Of a stretch of 64,000 nucleotides of DNA, positions 53,301-62,390 are shown piece by piece. This DNA comes from CAYNJG01 sp965216885 (GTDB lineage Bacteria > Planctomycetota > Planctomycetia > Pirellulales > Pirellulaceae): positions 496,001 to 560,000 of the forward strand of contig OZ244208.1 of assembly GCA_965216885.1 (NCBI GenBank), in the 5' to 3' direction. The notes under the pieces are model-generated. The model worked only from the letters and a program-made list of their open reading frames with translations. It was not told where the DNA came from and did not search any database. Position numbers and translations under genes: made by a program. The stretch's first letter is position 1, and each line of letters starts with the position of its first letter.

Positions 53301-53752
53301 AACGATTATCACGGCCGACCGCTTTTGAGGTCATGGTGGTGACAGCACTGGCGTCACGATTGCAATCGTTTGATCGTCGAACCTTCGCTTCCTAGAATCG
53401 TATTGGGTCTGTGGCGATCTCAACATGACGTTGCTCTATCGCGTCTGGATACGCAAGCCACAGGGAAGTCGTCCGAGTGACATAAACGGGACATTCGATT
53501 CCGCAAGTTGCGGCTGGTTGGGTGTTGCCGAATGGTCGGGCGAATTTTCCGGTCACTTTTTTGACCACCCCTAAAACGTGTCCTATGTTCCCGAAGACGG
53601 CAGGAGTATGCGTGCGCAGTAATGCCCCAAGCATGCCAGATGCCGCTTAAGGAACCTGAAAACAAAGCTGGCAAGACGCCTGATCACCGCATCGCTCCGA
53701 ACTTTGCTGTGTTGACGTGGCCGCCGGCCCCTCCAACTAGACGGAATTTCCA
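53301..53752. other. Non-coding region before the second S41 protease gene
   Basis: This 452-bp stretch has a 49-codon frame from the ATG at about 53425 whose translation (GTFDSASCGWLGVAEWSG) looks slightly protein-like but matches nothing I know. I leave it uncalled. No terminator with T-run is evident. Confidence 0.4.
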
Positions 53753-55405
53753 ATGCAACGATGGATTTTGCAGGCGCTTGCTGCTGCCGCCTTCTTACTG
53801 CCCGTCACCGTCGCGTCCGCTCAGACACGCGACGTTCAGACACGAGTCAGTCCCAATGAATTTAAGGCTCCCGAACCGCAACCAATTGAAACGGTCGCGA
53901 GCGAGGCAACTTTAAGAGATACGCTTGAGGCCGGCTACGCGCTGGAACGCGAGCGCCTATGGGCCGACGCGCTCGTCCACTACGAGGAAGCTTCACGGGC
54001 GTTTCCCCGTAGCATCGATGTCAAACAGCGTCTGCAAATCGTTCGCATACGTTTTGATCTTTCCCGTCGCTACGCTGACAGCAGTTTTGTCGCGTCGACG
54101 CGGCAGTTGCAGGCCAGCGATGCAATCGACCTGTTCCGAGAGGTCTGCCTGAAAATTCAGTCGCACTATGTCGAGCCGCCCAACTGGCAGAAGCTTGTGC
54201 AGTTCGGTAACCGCAACCTTGAAGTCGCGCTTCGCGATTCGGGTTTCCTGAGTGCCAACCGTGTGCGGTCCGAAGATCGCAACATCGATGAGTATGTGCG
54301 TTACCTCTTCCAGCGAACGTCGGAGCAATCCGTCCCGGACCGTGCGGCGGCTGAAAAGCTGGTGCTTGCTCTGGCACGGGTTGGCGAATCCCAACTGGGC
54401 GTGCCGGCTGTCAGCAGCATCCTCGAATACGTTTGCGGAGCAACGAGCAGCCTTGACGAGTACTCGACGTTCCTGACGCCAGAACAGCTTGACGACGTGT
54501 ACTCGCAGATCGAAGGCAACTTCGTCGGCCTTGGCATCGAACTCAAATCGTCCGAAGGCTCATTGCTGATCACCAATGTTATTCGTAACGGCCCAGCGGA
54601 CCGTGCCGGGATTCGCAAGAACGATCGGATTGTCGAAGTCGACCGCTTGTCGATGACAGACATCTCGACTGACAAGGCTGCCGACATGCTGAAAGGCGAA
54701 CAGGGCAGCATCGTGCAGATTGCCGTGCGAAGTGAGGACGGCGTTCGTCGACTTAACGTGCGACGTGAACGGGTCGAAGTCCCCAGCGTTGAAGATGTCC
54801 GCATGCTCGACCCGCAGGCCGGTATTGCCTATCTGAAGCTCACCAGTTTCCAGAAGACGACCAGTCGCGATGTTGATGCCGCCCTGTGGGAACTCCATCG
54901 CAAGGGCATGCAGAGTCTGATCATTGACGTACGCGGCAACCCCGGCGGACTGCTGACGCAGTCGGTGGAGATTGCGGACAAGTTTGTCACCGACGGCACG
55001 ATCGTCTCCACGCGTGGTCGAAGTCCGCGTGAGGATTTCGATTACAAGGCGCATCGGACGGGTACGTGGCGAGTCTCTCTGGTTGTGCTGATCGACGAAG
55101 AGTCGGCCAGTGCGAGTGAAATTTTTGCCGGTGCGATCCACGATCATCGTCGTGGCACGATTGTCGGCAAGCAGAGTTACGGAAAAGGTTCAGTGCAGGG
55201 GATTTTTCCCTTGCGGATTGGTAAAGCAGGAATTCGCCTGACGACGGCGAAGTTCTACTCTCCAAGTGGCCGTCCTATCAGCAATCACGGTGTTGAACCC
55301 GATATTGCCGTTCGCGTGAAAGGCGAGCCAAAATCAACATCGGATGCCGTACTGTCCGCGGGAATCGAAGCGGCTCGACAGAGTGTCGCTCTTCGCAACC
55401 GTTAA
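53753..55405 (+). CDS. C-terminal processing peptidase (S41 family), second copy
   Basis: A 550-residue protease with signal peptide (about 1-23, VASAQ). A ~200-residue N-terminal helical part precedes a PDZ domain at about 255-335 (GLGIELKSSEGSLLITNV, GPADRAGIRKNDRIVEV). The catalytic serine lies in EESASASEIFAGAI and the lysine in SYGKGSVQG, at the 25-residue CtpA spacing. It is longer than the paralogue at 20689 because of the N-terminal part, which may be a regulatory or binding module. A long hairpin follows the gene. Confidence 0.92.
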   Translation: MQRWILQALAAAAFLLPVTVASAQTRDVQTRVSPNEFKAPEPQPIETVASEATLRDTLEAGYALERERLWADALVHYEEASRAFPRSIDVKQRLQIVRIRFDLSRRYADSSFVASTRQLQASDAIDLFREVCLKIQSHYVEPPNWQKLVQFGNRNLEVALRDSGFLSANRVRSEDRNIDEYVRYLFQRTSEQSVPDRAAAEKLVLALARVGESQLGVPAVSSILEYVCGATSSLDEYSTFLTPEQLDDVYSQIEGNFVGLGIELKSSEGSLLITNVIRNGPADRAGIRKNDRIVEVDRLSMTDISTDKAADMLKGEQGSIVQIAVRSEDGVRRLNVRRERVEVPSVEDVRMLDPQAGIAYLKLTSFQKTTSRDVDAALWELHRKGMQSLIIDVRGNPGGLLTQSVEIADKFVTDGTIVSTRGRSPREDFDYKAHRTGTWRVSLVVLIDEESASASEIFAGAIHDHRRGTIVGKQSYGKGSVQGIFPLRIGKAGIRLTTAKFYSPSGRPISNHGVEPDIAVRVKGEPKSTSDAVLSAGIEAARQSVALRNR

Positions 55406-55420
55406 TTGGGACAAGAACAG

Positions 55421-55472
55421 CACGCTGGGTAAGTTGCGTGTCTTTTTCGACGCAACCTACCAGCGTGTTTCT
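55421..55472 (+). terminator. Long-stem terminator of the S41 protease gene
   Basis: CACGCTGG..GTTGCGT pairs with ACGCAAC..CCAGCGTG across 55421-55467 with one bulged G, about 17 paired bases, followed by TTTCTGTT. It lies 15 bp after the stop codon. Confidence 0.7.
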
Positions 55473-55622
55473 GTTGGCTCGACCGACGCTTTCGGGTCGG
55501 ACTTCAATTCGCTACGATGAACTGCTGACCAAGATTCGCAGATTCAACATTGGCGACCACATTCTTGTTTCGTCGTGGTTGTTCGGTAGTAGCGGGCGCT
55601 CGTCCGCCATGAAGTGGCAACT

Positions 55623-58340
55623 ATGTTTCAACAGCTTGGGAACGTTGTATCCCGCTACTGGCTGCTAACGATCCTGTTCTGGATCGTTGTTGTTGTCGCT
55701 GCTCGTATGTCGGCTCCCCGATGGGATGACGTCACGCACGACGGTGATTTCGAATACATGCCGCCCACGATGGCGAGCGTCCAGGGAGAACAGCTTCTAC
55801 AGCAGGCGTTTCCCAACGGTCGGTCCAAGAGCGATGTCGTCATCATCCTTGCTCGGGAAGATCGGGCGCTGGACGAGAACGACTACAAGATTGTTCGTAG
55901 CCTCGTGTCGCGATTTCAGAATCTGTTGGGAACCAGTCTCTACGCGCAGGCAGGCGAGCTTCGCGAAGAAGCGGACCAACTGGAGGCGGACGGCAAAGCC
56001 GAAGACGCCGCTCAACTGCGAACGACCGCGGACGAACTGCGCAAGAAATCTCTGGCGGCTTTTGACGAAGCACTTACTCGCCTGGAAACTCCCGAGGACA
56101 TGTCGCGGGACTACTACTTTGCCAATCCGGCGCACAACCTTGCATTGCTGTATGGCGAAGATGGGAACGCAGCCGACGCGCAGTATCCGCGTCAGTTGGC
56201 GTGGCAGGTGGATCCAAAGCTGGCGGAACAGAAGGATCAGTTGGCGGATAGCTTTGGAGCTTTGCCGTTGATTGATGTCTGGAGCCAACACACCGATACC
56301 TTCGGCGGTCGACTGCTGAGCGACGAGAAGAAGGCGACGTTGATCTTTCTGCGGTTGCCCACCGAGTTCATGTCGTCCGAGAATCTCCCGGTGATGGATA
56401 CGGTTCGAGAGATTCTGGACAAGAGCAAGGCAAAGCTGCAAGAGTGGCCCGAGGGACTGCAGTTGGGCATTTCCGGATCGGCCACCGTGGGGACGGATCT
56501 GCTGCAGTCCGCTCGTGAGAGTATCTCGAATACCGAGATCTACACCGTGATGTTGGTGGTCGTCATTCTGCTGTTTGTCTACCGTTCGCCCGCGCTGATT
56601 GCCGTGCCGCTGGTGACGATCGTGGTTTCACTGTTGGTGGCGACCAGTGCGGTCGCGGCCATCACGACGTTGAACACCGTTTCGGGCATGGAGTGGTGGA
56701 ACTTCAAAATCTTCACGACCACCAAGATTTTTGTCGTGGTCATTCTTTTCGGTGCAGGCACGGACTACTGCCTGTTTCTGATTTCTCGCTACAAGGAAGA
56801 GTTGGCGACCGGTAAGTCGATGGACGTGGCGATCGCCGATGCGCTGGGTGGAGTTGGTGAAGCATTGGCCGCCAGCGCCTTCACCACAATCGTCGGTCTG
56901 GGCACGATGTACTTTGCCGAATTTGGCAAGTTCCGAAACAGCGGTCCAACCATCGGGCTCTGTCTCTTTGTGACGCTATTGGCTTGCGTGACGCTGGCGC
57001 CCGCACTGCTGCGTGGCATTGGCGGACTTGTACACTGGACGATTCCGCCGGGACGGTCTCGCAAGAACAAGACGCCTGATGGGGATGCCGCAACGAAGGT
57101 TGCCGCAACGAAGGTTGCCACTTCGGGTGATGCCGATTCAGAGGATCGCAGCTCCGCCTTCTGGACGTCGGCAGCGGATATTATCGTCGATAAACCGTGG
57201 CGCGTGCTGATCTCCTGCACGCTGTTGATGCTGCCGTTTTTCTTCCTCGGCCTCAACGTCATGATTACCTATGACCTGTTGAGCGAGTTGAATCCGGAGC
57301 TGGATAGCAAGAAGGGCGCGACACTGCTGCAGCAGCATTTTGACGTTGGCGAGAGCGGCCCCATCATCGTGCTCGCACACAAACCGGATGGGGACTTTGA
57401 TTCTTCCGAAGGCATCGCGGCGATTGGCGAACTGACGAATTCGCTGTACGTCGATGGCGTTCTGGCGGTGCGGAGTCTGGTTTCACCGGTCGGGACAAAA
57501 CCAAAATCCGGGGCCTCCAGCCTGATTCAGCGCAACCACCGCATCGCGCGGGAACTGTATCTCAGTAAGGAGCCTGCGCTGAAGGGTGACGTGGCGCGCT
57601 TCGAATTGGTCCTCGGTCACGATCCGTTTTCGCTGCATGCCACGGAAGTGCTCGATGCCGTCAGTACGAAACTGACGAAGCTACGCTCGGAAGATTCGAC
57701 CTACTGGTCGGGTTCGCGTTTTGTATTTGCCGGAACCACTGCGGCGATTCGGGATCTGCGAGAAGTGACCAGCAAGGATAACGTTCGCATTCAGCAGTTG
57801 GTCGTATTGGCCGTCCTGATCATTCTGTTGATTTTGCTGAAGCGACCCGCCGTCTGCATCTACTTGATCCTGTCCGTGCTGTTCAGTTACTACGTCACCA
57901 TCGGCGCGACGCAGTTGTGGTTTCAGTATTCCTACGGCGACACGTATGAAGGTCTGGACTGGAAAGTTCCGCTCTTCCTGTTCGTTATCCTGGTGGCGAT
58001 TGGTCAGGACTACAACATTTACCTCGCGACGCGCGTGTTTGAAGAACAGAAAGAACACGGCATGTTTGGCGGCTTGCGTCAGGCGATCATTCGAACCGGT
58101 GGCATTATCACCAGTTGCGGTGTCATCATGGCGGGCACGTTCTTCTCCATGACGACGGGTAGCCTGCGCGGCATTGCCGAGCTTGGTTTTGCACTCACGT
58201 TGGGCGTGTTGCTGGATACGTTCGTGGTGCGTCCCGTACTCGTGCCGGCATTTCTTGCCATTCTGTTTCGCTGGCATGCTGCCAAAGAATCGCGCGCGGT
58301 GCCGTCATCCAAGGCGCAATCGGCTTCTGTAAACGCCTAG
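55623..58340 (+). CDS. MMPL/RND-family membrane transporter
   Basis: A 905-residue transporter with about 12 membrane segments in the two-halves layout of RND proteins. Each half has one TM helix, a large extracytoplasmic loop and five grouped helices; MMPL motifs include VVILFGAGTDYCLFLISRYKEEL in half 1 and FVILVAIGQDYNIYLATRVFEEQ in half 2, both with the conserved GxDY/QDYN acidic relay. The family exports lipids or other hydrophobic substrates. A short linker contains a duplicated VAATK at about residue 490. The ATG at 55623 is preferred to a GTG at 55614. No adaptor or outer-membrane gene is adjacent. Confidence 0.9.
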   Translation: MFQQLGNVVSRYWLLTILFWIVVVVAARMSAPRWDDVTHDGDFEYMPPTMASVQGEQLLQQAFPNGRSKSDVVIILAREDRALDENDYKIVRSLVSRFQNLLGTSLYAQAGELREEADQLEADGKAEDAAQLRTTADELRKKSLAAFDEALTRLETPEDMSRDYYFANPAHNLALLYGEDGNAADAQYPRQLAWQVDPKLAEQKDQLADSFGALPLIDVWSQHTDTFGGRLLSDEKKATLIFLRLPTEFMSSENLPVMDTVREILDKSKAKLQEWPEGLQLGISGSATVGTDLLQSARESISNTEIYTVMLVVVILLFVYRSPALIAVPLVTIVVSLLVATSAVAAITTLNTVSGMEWWNFKIFTTTKIFVVVILFGAGTDYCLFLISRYKEELATGKSMDVAIADALGGVGEALAASAFTTIVGLGTMYFAEFGKFRNSGPTIGLCLFVTLLACVTLAPALLRGIGGLVHWTIPPGRSRKNKTPDGDAATKVAATKVATSGDADSEDRSSAFWTSAADIIVDKPWRVLISCTLLMLPFFFLGLNVMITYDLLSELNPELDSKKGATLLQQHFDVGESGPIIVLAHKPDGDFDSSEGIAAIGELTNSLYVDGVLAVRSLVSPVGTKPKSGASSLIQRNHRIARELYLSKEPALKGDVARFELVLGHDPFSLHATEVLDAVSTKLTKLRSEDSTYWSGSRFVFAGTTAAIRDLREVTSKDNVRIQQLVVLAVLIILLILLKRPAVCIYLILSVLFSYYVTIGATQLWFQYSYGDTYEGLDWKVPLFLFVILVAIGQDYNIYLATRVFEEQKEHGMFGGLRQAIIRTGGIITSCGVIMAGTFFSMTTGSLRGIAELGFALTLGVLLDTFVVRPVLVPAFLAILFRWHAAKESRAVPSSKAQSASVNA
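57087..57120 (+). repeat. Tandem 15-bp duplication inside the MMPL gene
   Basis: GCCGCAACGAAGGTT occurs twice in a row, encoding AATKV-AATKV in the cytosolic linker between the two halves of the transporter. Confidence 0.8.
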
Positions 58341-58490
58341 CTTTTCGCTGCGTTGTCACACTGCTGGCCTTTGTAGCACTGCGTTCGCTGCTTGCAGGGC
58401 ACGCGAACCAGACGGTGTATCTAAAGACAAAGATGGGTAAAACCGATAGTTCACGCTGATGGTGCCAACTTTTCCGGTTAGGTCAGCGTG

Positions 58491-60824
58491 ATGTTTTTTC
58501 GAAGTAGAAGTCTGGGATTTGAATCCCTCGAAACCCGTCGTGTGTTGAACGCGGGCCCGGTGGATACCGCGGCGTCGGCGTTGCTGCGGGTGACGGCCGC
58601 GGGTGACGCGGCGGTTCAAGCAGGCTCGATCGAGCGTGTGGCCGAGCAGCATTGGCCGGACTCGTCAGCCCCCGCATCGTGGTCTCCTGTCGTAGCGGAT
58701 GACTTCAATGGCGATGGGCTCACGGACATCTTCGGCACGGACGGTAAAGGCAACGGCGCACTCCAGCTGAATGATGGTCAGCATTTGTTTCTTGTGCCGT
58801 GGGGCGATGCTCTGCCGTCGGGATCAATCGACTGGAGTACGGGCGACTTCGACGCCGATGGCCGCAAGGATCTGATTGGCATCCACCAGCAATCCGGCGA
58901 AGTGACGGTGGGTTTCAATCAGGCGGGACTGGGTTTCCGATTTGAGGCGATGTCTTCCAGTGCACCGATCGACGATACCGTGCTGGTTGCAGATTTTGAT
59001 GCCGATGGCCGCACCGACGTTCTGACGGGAGACCAGGGGCGATGGCGTCTGCTGCAAAGTAACGCGACGACGCTGGTTGAAGTTGACTGGGGATCCTTTC
59101 CGTCGTTCGACTGGCAAAACGTAGTTGCGGGGCAGTTTAACGATGACGCCTTTTTCGACGTCGCGGCTCGAGCTCCTGACAACACGTGGTGGGTTTGGCT
59201 GGGCAGCGAGACCGGAATGCAGCCGGCGAAGTACTGGGGACACTGGAAGCTTTCGACGGCGGACAACTGGTACGACGTGCGAGTGGCTGACTTCGATTCG
59301 AATGGTATGGATGACGTAATTGGCCGCGGCGACGATGGAACGTTGTGGGTGGCGTCGTCTGTGGAGACCAGTTTCTACTCGTGGCGATGGGGCACAGGCT
59401 GGGTCGAAGCCGCCGACTGGCAGCATATGACGTCCGTGGATATGAACGGCGATGGCTTGCTGGATCAGGTTGGTAACGCGGCGGACGGAACGTGGTGGGT
59501 TGCCGAGAATCGCGGCGATCACTTCAGTAACTATTTCCTGGATCGAAATGGTGGCGTCTCCTTCGCGGCTGCGGGCGATTTTCAACAGGACACGCCGGTA
59601 GCGATTTTTGACGATGGGCCGCAAAACATCGCGTCGCCGACGCCTCCTACGCGTCCCGATCCACTGCGCATTTCGCTCGATGAGAACGGGCAACTATTCG
59701 TTACGGGAAATGGAAACCGGCTGTTGGGAATCGAGTTTACTTCCCCGAGCGGTTCGTTGGTTCGGACGGAGGGTGATGCAGAGTCGCCTTTCGCCGCTTC
59801 GTCCAATAGCTCATCGCAACGCATTCGTTTCGTCGCCGGCGAGGCCGTGGAGATCAATGGACGCGTTGCCCTGCCCTTGAAGTGGGACATGACGTCGCCG
59901 GCACGTGACCTTCAGGTGCAATACGACGAAGCTCGCATCACGGCCGTTGTCGACGAGAGTCTATTCCCGACTGCGATTCCAACTGAGATCGCTGCCGCGA
60001 ATAACGTGGAGCACTATGAAGACACGTATCTGGAAGTGGGTGTGAGCAACGATCCTGACCTGGACGAACCGACTGACGAACCAGTGGACGAACCAGTGGA
60101 CGAACCAGTGGACGAACCAGTGGACGAACCAGTGGACGAACCAGCGCCTGACCACGAATTAGCCGTCACCATCAACTCAGCCAATCAGTTCGTGATTGGG
60201 CCATCGGACAAGTCGGCGCATGTCTTGAGGATCGAGTCTCCCTCGGGGTCGCTGGTGCCGGGAAGTTCTCCCGCGCCATTTGATGAATTTGTGGTGAGCG
60301 ATTCCGGTTTGGTGATCCTTGCTTCTCTGGAGTCGGTCAACTTCCCGGAAGAAGTTGTGCTCGATGTCTCGTGGTCGACGGACGAGACAACGGATGACGT
60401 GTTGGTCGGCTTCGCTCAAGTCGGATCCGGTTGGCAACCTGCCAAACTGTTTGGGAATCGCATGAGTCGTTTACCGGAAGTTCCGGTACCCGAGTTGAAC
60501 GACGGGCCAACGGAGACAGGCATCAACGTGACGCTTGACCAGCAGCATCGGTTCGTGGTTTCGGGCTCCAACCAGCAGATATTGGGGCTGAATTTTATGG
60601 CCGATAACGGGGGCCTTGTCCCGGGCACTTCTCCGCTTCCTTTTGAGCTGTTCGTGTCGAACCAACCGGATCAAATTACGCTGGGAACATGGGGCACGTT
60701 AGTGACAATCGACGGCTCGATAACGCTGGATTTTGGCTGGGATCCGGCGAGCGATCTCGAAGGGCTGGTCGTTGAATTTGGAGATTCCGACGCCAACGTT
60801 CATTTGGCGACCGTCGCTTCATGA
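58491..60824 (+). CDS. LEPR-XLL surface protein with FG-GAP-like repeats and three novel C-terminal repeats
   Basis: A 777-residue exported protein. The N-terminus has FESLETRRVLNAGP (about 10-23), the LEPR-XLL signature. Residues about 60-380 form FG-GAP/VCBS-like units with Asp-rich loops (DDFNGDGLTDIFGTDGKG, DFDADGRKDLIGI, DMNGDGLLDQVGN), probably a calcium-binding beta-propeller. The last ~385 residues hold three similar ~90-residue repeats, at about 392, 556 and 676, sharing F-V-G, L-x-I/L-x-F and GxLVPGxSPxPFxxFVS. A DEPV-type linker separates the first two. The ATG at 58491 is used; a GTG at 58488 is in frame. It is probably a cell-surface or matrix protein. Confidence 0.86.
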   Translation: MFFRSRSLGFESLETRRVLNAGPVDTAASALLRVTAAGDAAVQAGSIERVAEQHWPDSSAPASWSPVVADDFNGDGLTDIFGTDGKGNGALQLNDGQHLFLVPWGDALPSGSIDWSTGDFDADGRKDLIGIHQQSGEVTVGFNQAGLGFRFEAMSSSAPIDDTVLVADFDADGRTDVLTGDQGRWRLLQSNATTLVEVDWGSFPSFDWQNVVAGQFNDDAFFDVAARAPDNTWWVWLGSETGMQPAKYWGHWKLSTADNWYDVRVADFDSNGMDDVIGRGDDGTLWVASSVETSFYSWRWGTGWVEAADWQHMTSVDMNGDGLLDQVGNAADGTWWVAENRGDHFSNYFLDRNGGVSFAAAGDFQQDTPVAIFDDGPQNIASPTPPTRPDPLRISLDENGQLFVTGNGNRLLGIEFTSPSGSLVRTEGDAESPFAASSNSSSQRIRFVAGEAVEINGRVALPLKWDMTSPARDLQVQYDEARITAVVDESLFPTAIPTEIAAANNVEHYEDTYLEVGVSNDPDLDEPTDEPVDEPVDEPVDEPVDEPVDEPAPDHELAVTINSANQFVIGPSDKSAHVLRIESPSGSLVPGSSPAPFDEFVVSDSGLVILASLESVNFPEEVVLDVSWSTDETTDDVLVGFAQVGSGWQPAKLFGNRMSRLPEVPVPELNDGPTETGINVTLDQQHRFVVSGSNQQILGLNFMADNGGLVPGTSPLPFELFVSNQPDQITLGTWGTLVTIDGSITLDFGWDPASDLEGLVVEFGDSDANVHLATVAS
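60062..60145 (+). repeat. 12-bp tandem repeats encoding a DEPV linker
   Basis: GACGAACCAGTG is repeated five times without change, flanked by degenerate copies on each side. It encodes an acidic-proline DEPV spacer between two repeat domains, probably extended and variable in length between strains. Confidence 0.92.
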
Positions 60825-61229
60825 GATTCGTAACGGTTCAGCGAGCCGGGTGCGGCCCATTCGGTCAGGTGGCCCCAGATTCCACAATCCGCAACCCTCC
60901 ACACTATTCTGCTCAATGTGTAGTCAATCATTGCGCGATGAATGAGCATATACCCCGTCAACATCGGAAAAACGTAGCCATTTCGACGCTGTCTATGATT
61001 GCTTTCTGCGACGATTCGCATAAGATGCCGACTTGATTTCGCGAGAGCGGTACGAGTCTTGCGGATGTGCGGCGCAAGGCGGATCTACCTGGAAATCTCA
61101 TTCAGGTCCAATGCGTGGCAACATGGCATGTCGCCGTCAAGTAATGAACCCACGGTGGGGTTCCGTAGTTACCCGGGATGGCTCCCAAACCTAACTCGTG
61201 TTGAAAAGTATTGACCAGGAGAGATTAGC
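60825..61229. other. Leader and promoter region of the glutamine synthetase pair
   Basis: This 405-bp gap has no supported gene. A GAACCC/GGGTTC hairpin lies at 61146-61163, about 65 nt before the GTG start of the type II enzyme. I looked for a sigma-54 -24/-12 promoter and for the glnA glutamine aptamer and found neither convincingly. Confidence 0.45.
61217..61221 (+). promoter_or_regulatory. Ribosome binding site for the GTG start of the type II glutamine synthetase
   Basis: AGGAG, 8 nt before the GTG at 61230. There is no ATG in frame nearby, and the family N-terminus starts right after the GTG. Confidence 0.75.
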
Positions 61230-62240
61230 GTGAGCAAAAGCAAACTCGAATACATCTGGCTGGACGGCTACAAGCCCACCCAGAGCCTTCGTAGCAAGAC
61301 ACAGGTTCGTAACAACTTCAGTGGCAAACTCGAAGACTGCCCGATGTGGTCGTTCGATGGAAGCTCGACGGAACAAGCTGACGGCGGTTCGTCCGACTGT
61401 TTGTTGAAGCCGGTTGCGATCTTCCCCGACCCGCAGAAGAAGAACGGCTACCTCGTCATGACCGAGGTACTGAACGCAGACGGAAGTCCTCACGAGTCGA
61501 ACGGTCGTGCCACGATCGATGATGACGATGATGATTTCTGGTTCGGCTTCGAGCAGGAGTACTTCCTGTGGTGCCCGAAGAACAACCTACCCTATGGCTT
61601 CCCATCGGGCGGCTACCCCGGACCACAGGGTCCGTACTACTGCTCGGTTGGTGCTGCTAACGCGTTCGGTCGTGATGCGGTTGATGAGCATTTGGACGCA
61701 TGTCTGGAAGCTGGCATCAACGTTGAAGGTATCAACGCTGAGGTCGCGACCGGTCAGTGGGAGTTCCAGGTATTCGCCAAAGGTGCCAAGCGTGCCGGCG
61801 ACGAAACATGGGTTGCCCGTTACATCCTTGAGCGAACCGGCGAAAAGTACGGTTTGGCAATCAACTGGCATCCAAAACCACTCGGTGCGACCGACTGGAA
61901 CGGATCGGGTATGCACGCCAACTTCTCGAACGGCCCAATGCGTGAGTCGGGACAAGAAGAGACCTTCAAGAAGATCTGCGAGGAGTTCGGCAAGAACATC
62001 AAGCGTCACATCGACGTCTACGGTGCTGATAACAATCAGCGTCTGACGGGTGAGCACGAAACGCAGTCGATCGACAAATTCAGCTACGGTGTTTCCGATC
62101 GTGGTGCTTCGATTCGTATCCCAGTGGGAACGATCGAAGACGGTTGGAAAGGTCGACTGGAAGATCGACGTCCGGCCTCGAATGCGGATCCATACAAGGT
62201 TGCCGCAGCCATCGTCAAAACGACCAAAGAAGCTGGCTAA
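61230..62240 (+). CDS. glnII: Glutamine synthetase type II (eukaryote-like)
   Basis: A 336-residue enzyme that makes glutamine from glutamate, ammonium and ATP. The type II signatures are present: YIWLDGYKPTQSLRSKT at the start, MWSFDGSSTEQADG, GFEQEYFLW, GINVEGINAEVATGQWEFQV, NGSGMHANFSN and NNQRLTGEHET. The length fits type II (about 330-370), not type I (about 470). The GTG start has a strong AGGAG. Type II enzymes lack the adenylylation site, so control is probably at transcription. It is followed by a terminator and then by a type I enzyme gene. Confidence 0.94.
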   Translation: MSKSKLEYIWLDGYKPTQSLRSKTQVRNNFSGKLEDCPMWSFDGSSTEQADGGSSDCLLKPVAIFPDPQKKNGYLVMTEVLNADGSPHESNGRATIDDDDDDFWFGFEQEYFLWCPKNNLPYGFPSGGYPGPQGPYYCSVGAANAFGRDAVDEHLDACLEAGINVEGINAEVATGQWEFQVFAKGAKRAGDETWVARYILERTGEKYGLAINWHPKPLGATDWNGSGMHANFSNGPMRESGQEETFKKICEEFGKNIKRHIDVYGADNNQRLTGEHETQSIDKFSYGVSDRGASIRIPVGTIEDGWKGRLEDRRPASNADPYKVAAAIVKTTKEAG

Positions 62241-62268
62241 GCCACTTCCCGGTCGACAATAAACCAGG

Positions 62269-62299
62269 AACGGCCGTTCATTTTTGAACGGCCGTTTTT
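62269..62299 (+). terminator. Intrinsic terminator between the two glutamine synthetase genes
   Basis: AACGGCCGTTCA-tttt-TGAACGGCCGTT is a perfect 12-bp stem followed by TTT. It lies 29 bp after the type II gene stop and 92 bp before the type I start, so the two genes can be expressed apart. Confidence 0.9.
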
Positions 62300-62390
62300 C
62301 GTACCAGAACCCGTTTTTCAGTATGCCGTTGCCAGCAAGCAGGAGACGGCTTCCAATCAGAACGCGTCATCAGTGACAGGCGGAACCGAT

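Noticed and set aside
53424..53573. A 49-codon plus-strand frame before the second S41 protease
   Set aside because: No ribosome binding site and no recognised family; too short and unsupported to call.
61021..61229. Sigma-54 promoter or glutamine riboswitch before the glutamine synthetases
   Set aside because: TGGCA-like bits occur near 61115, but no TTGC at the right spacing. The glutamine aptamer core was not found.
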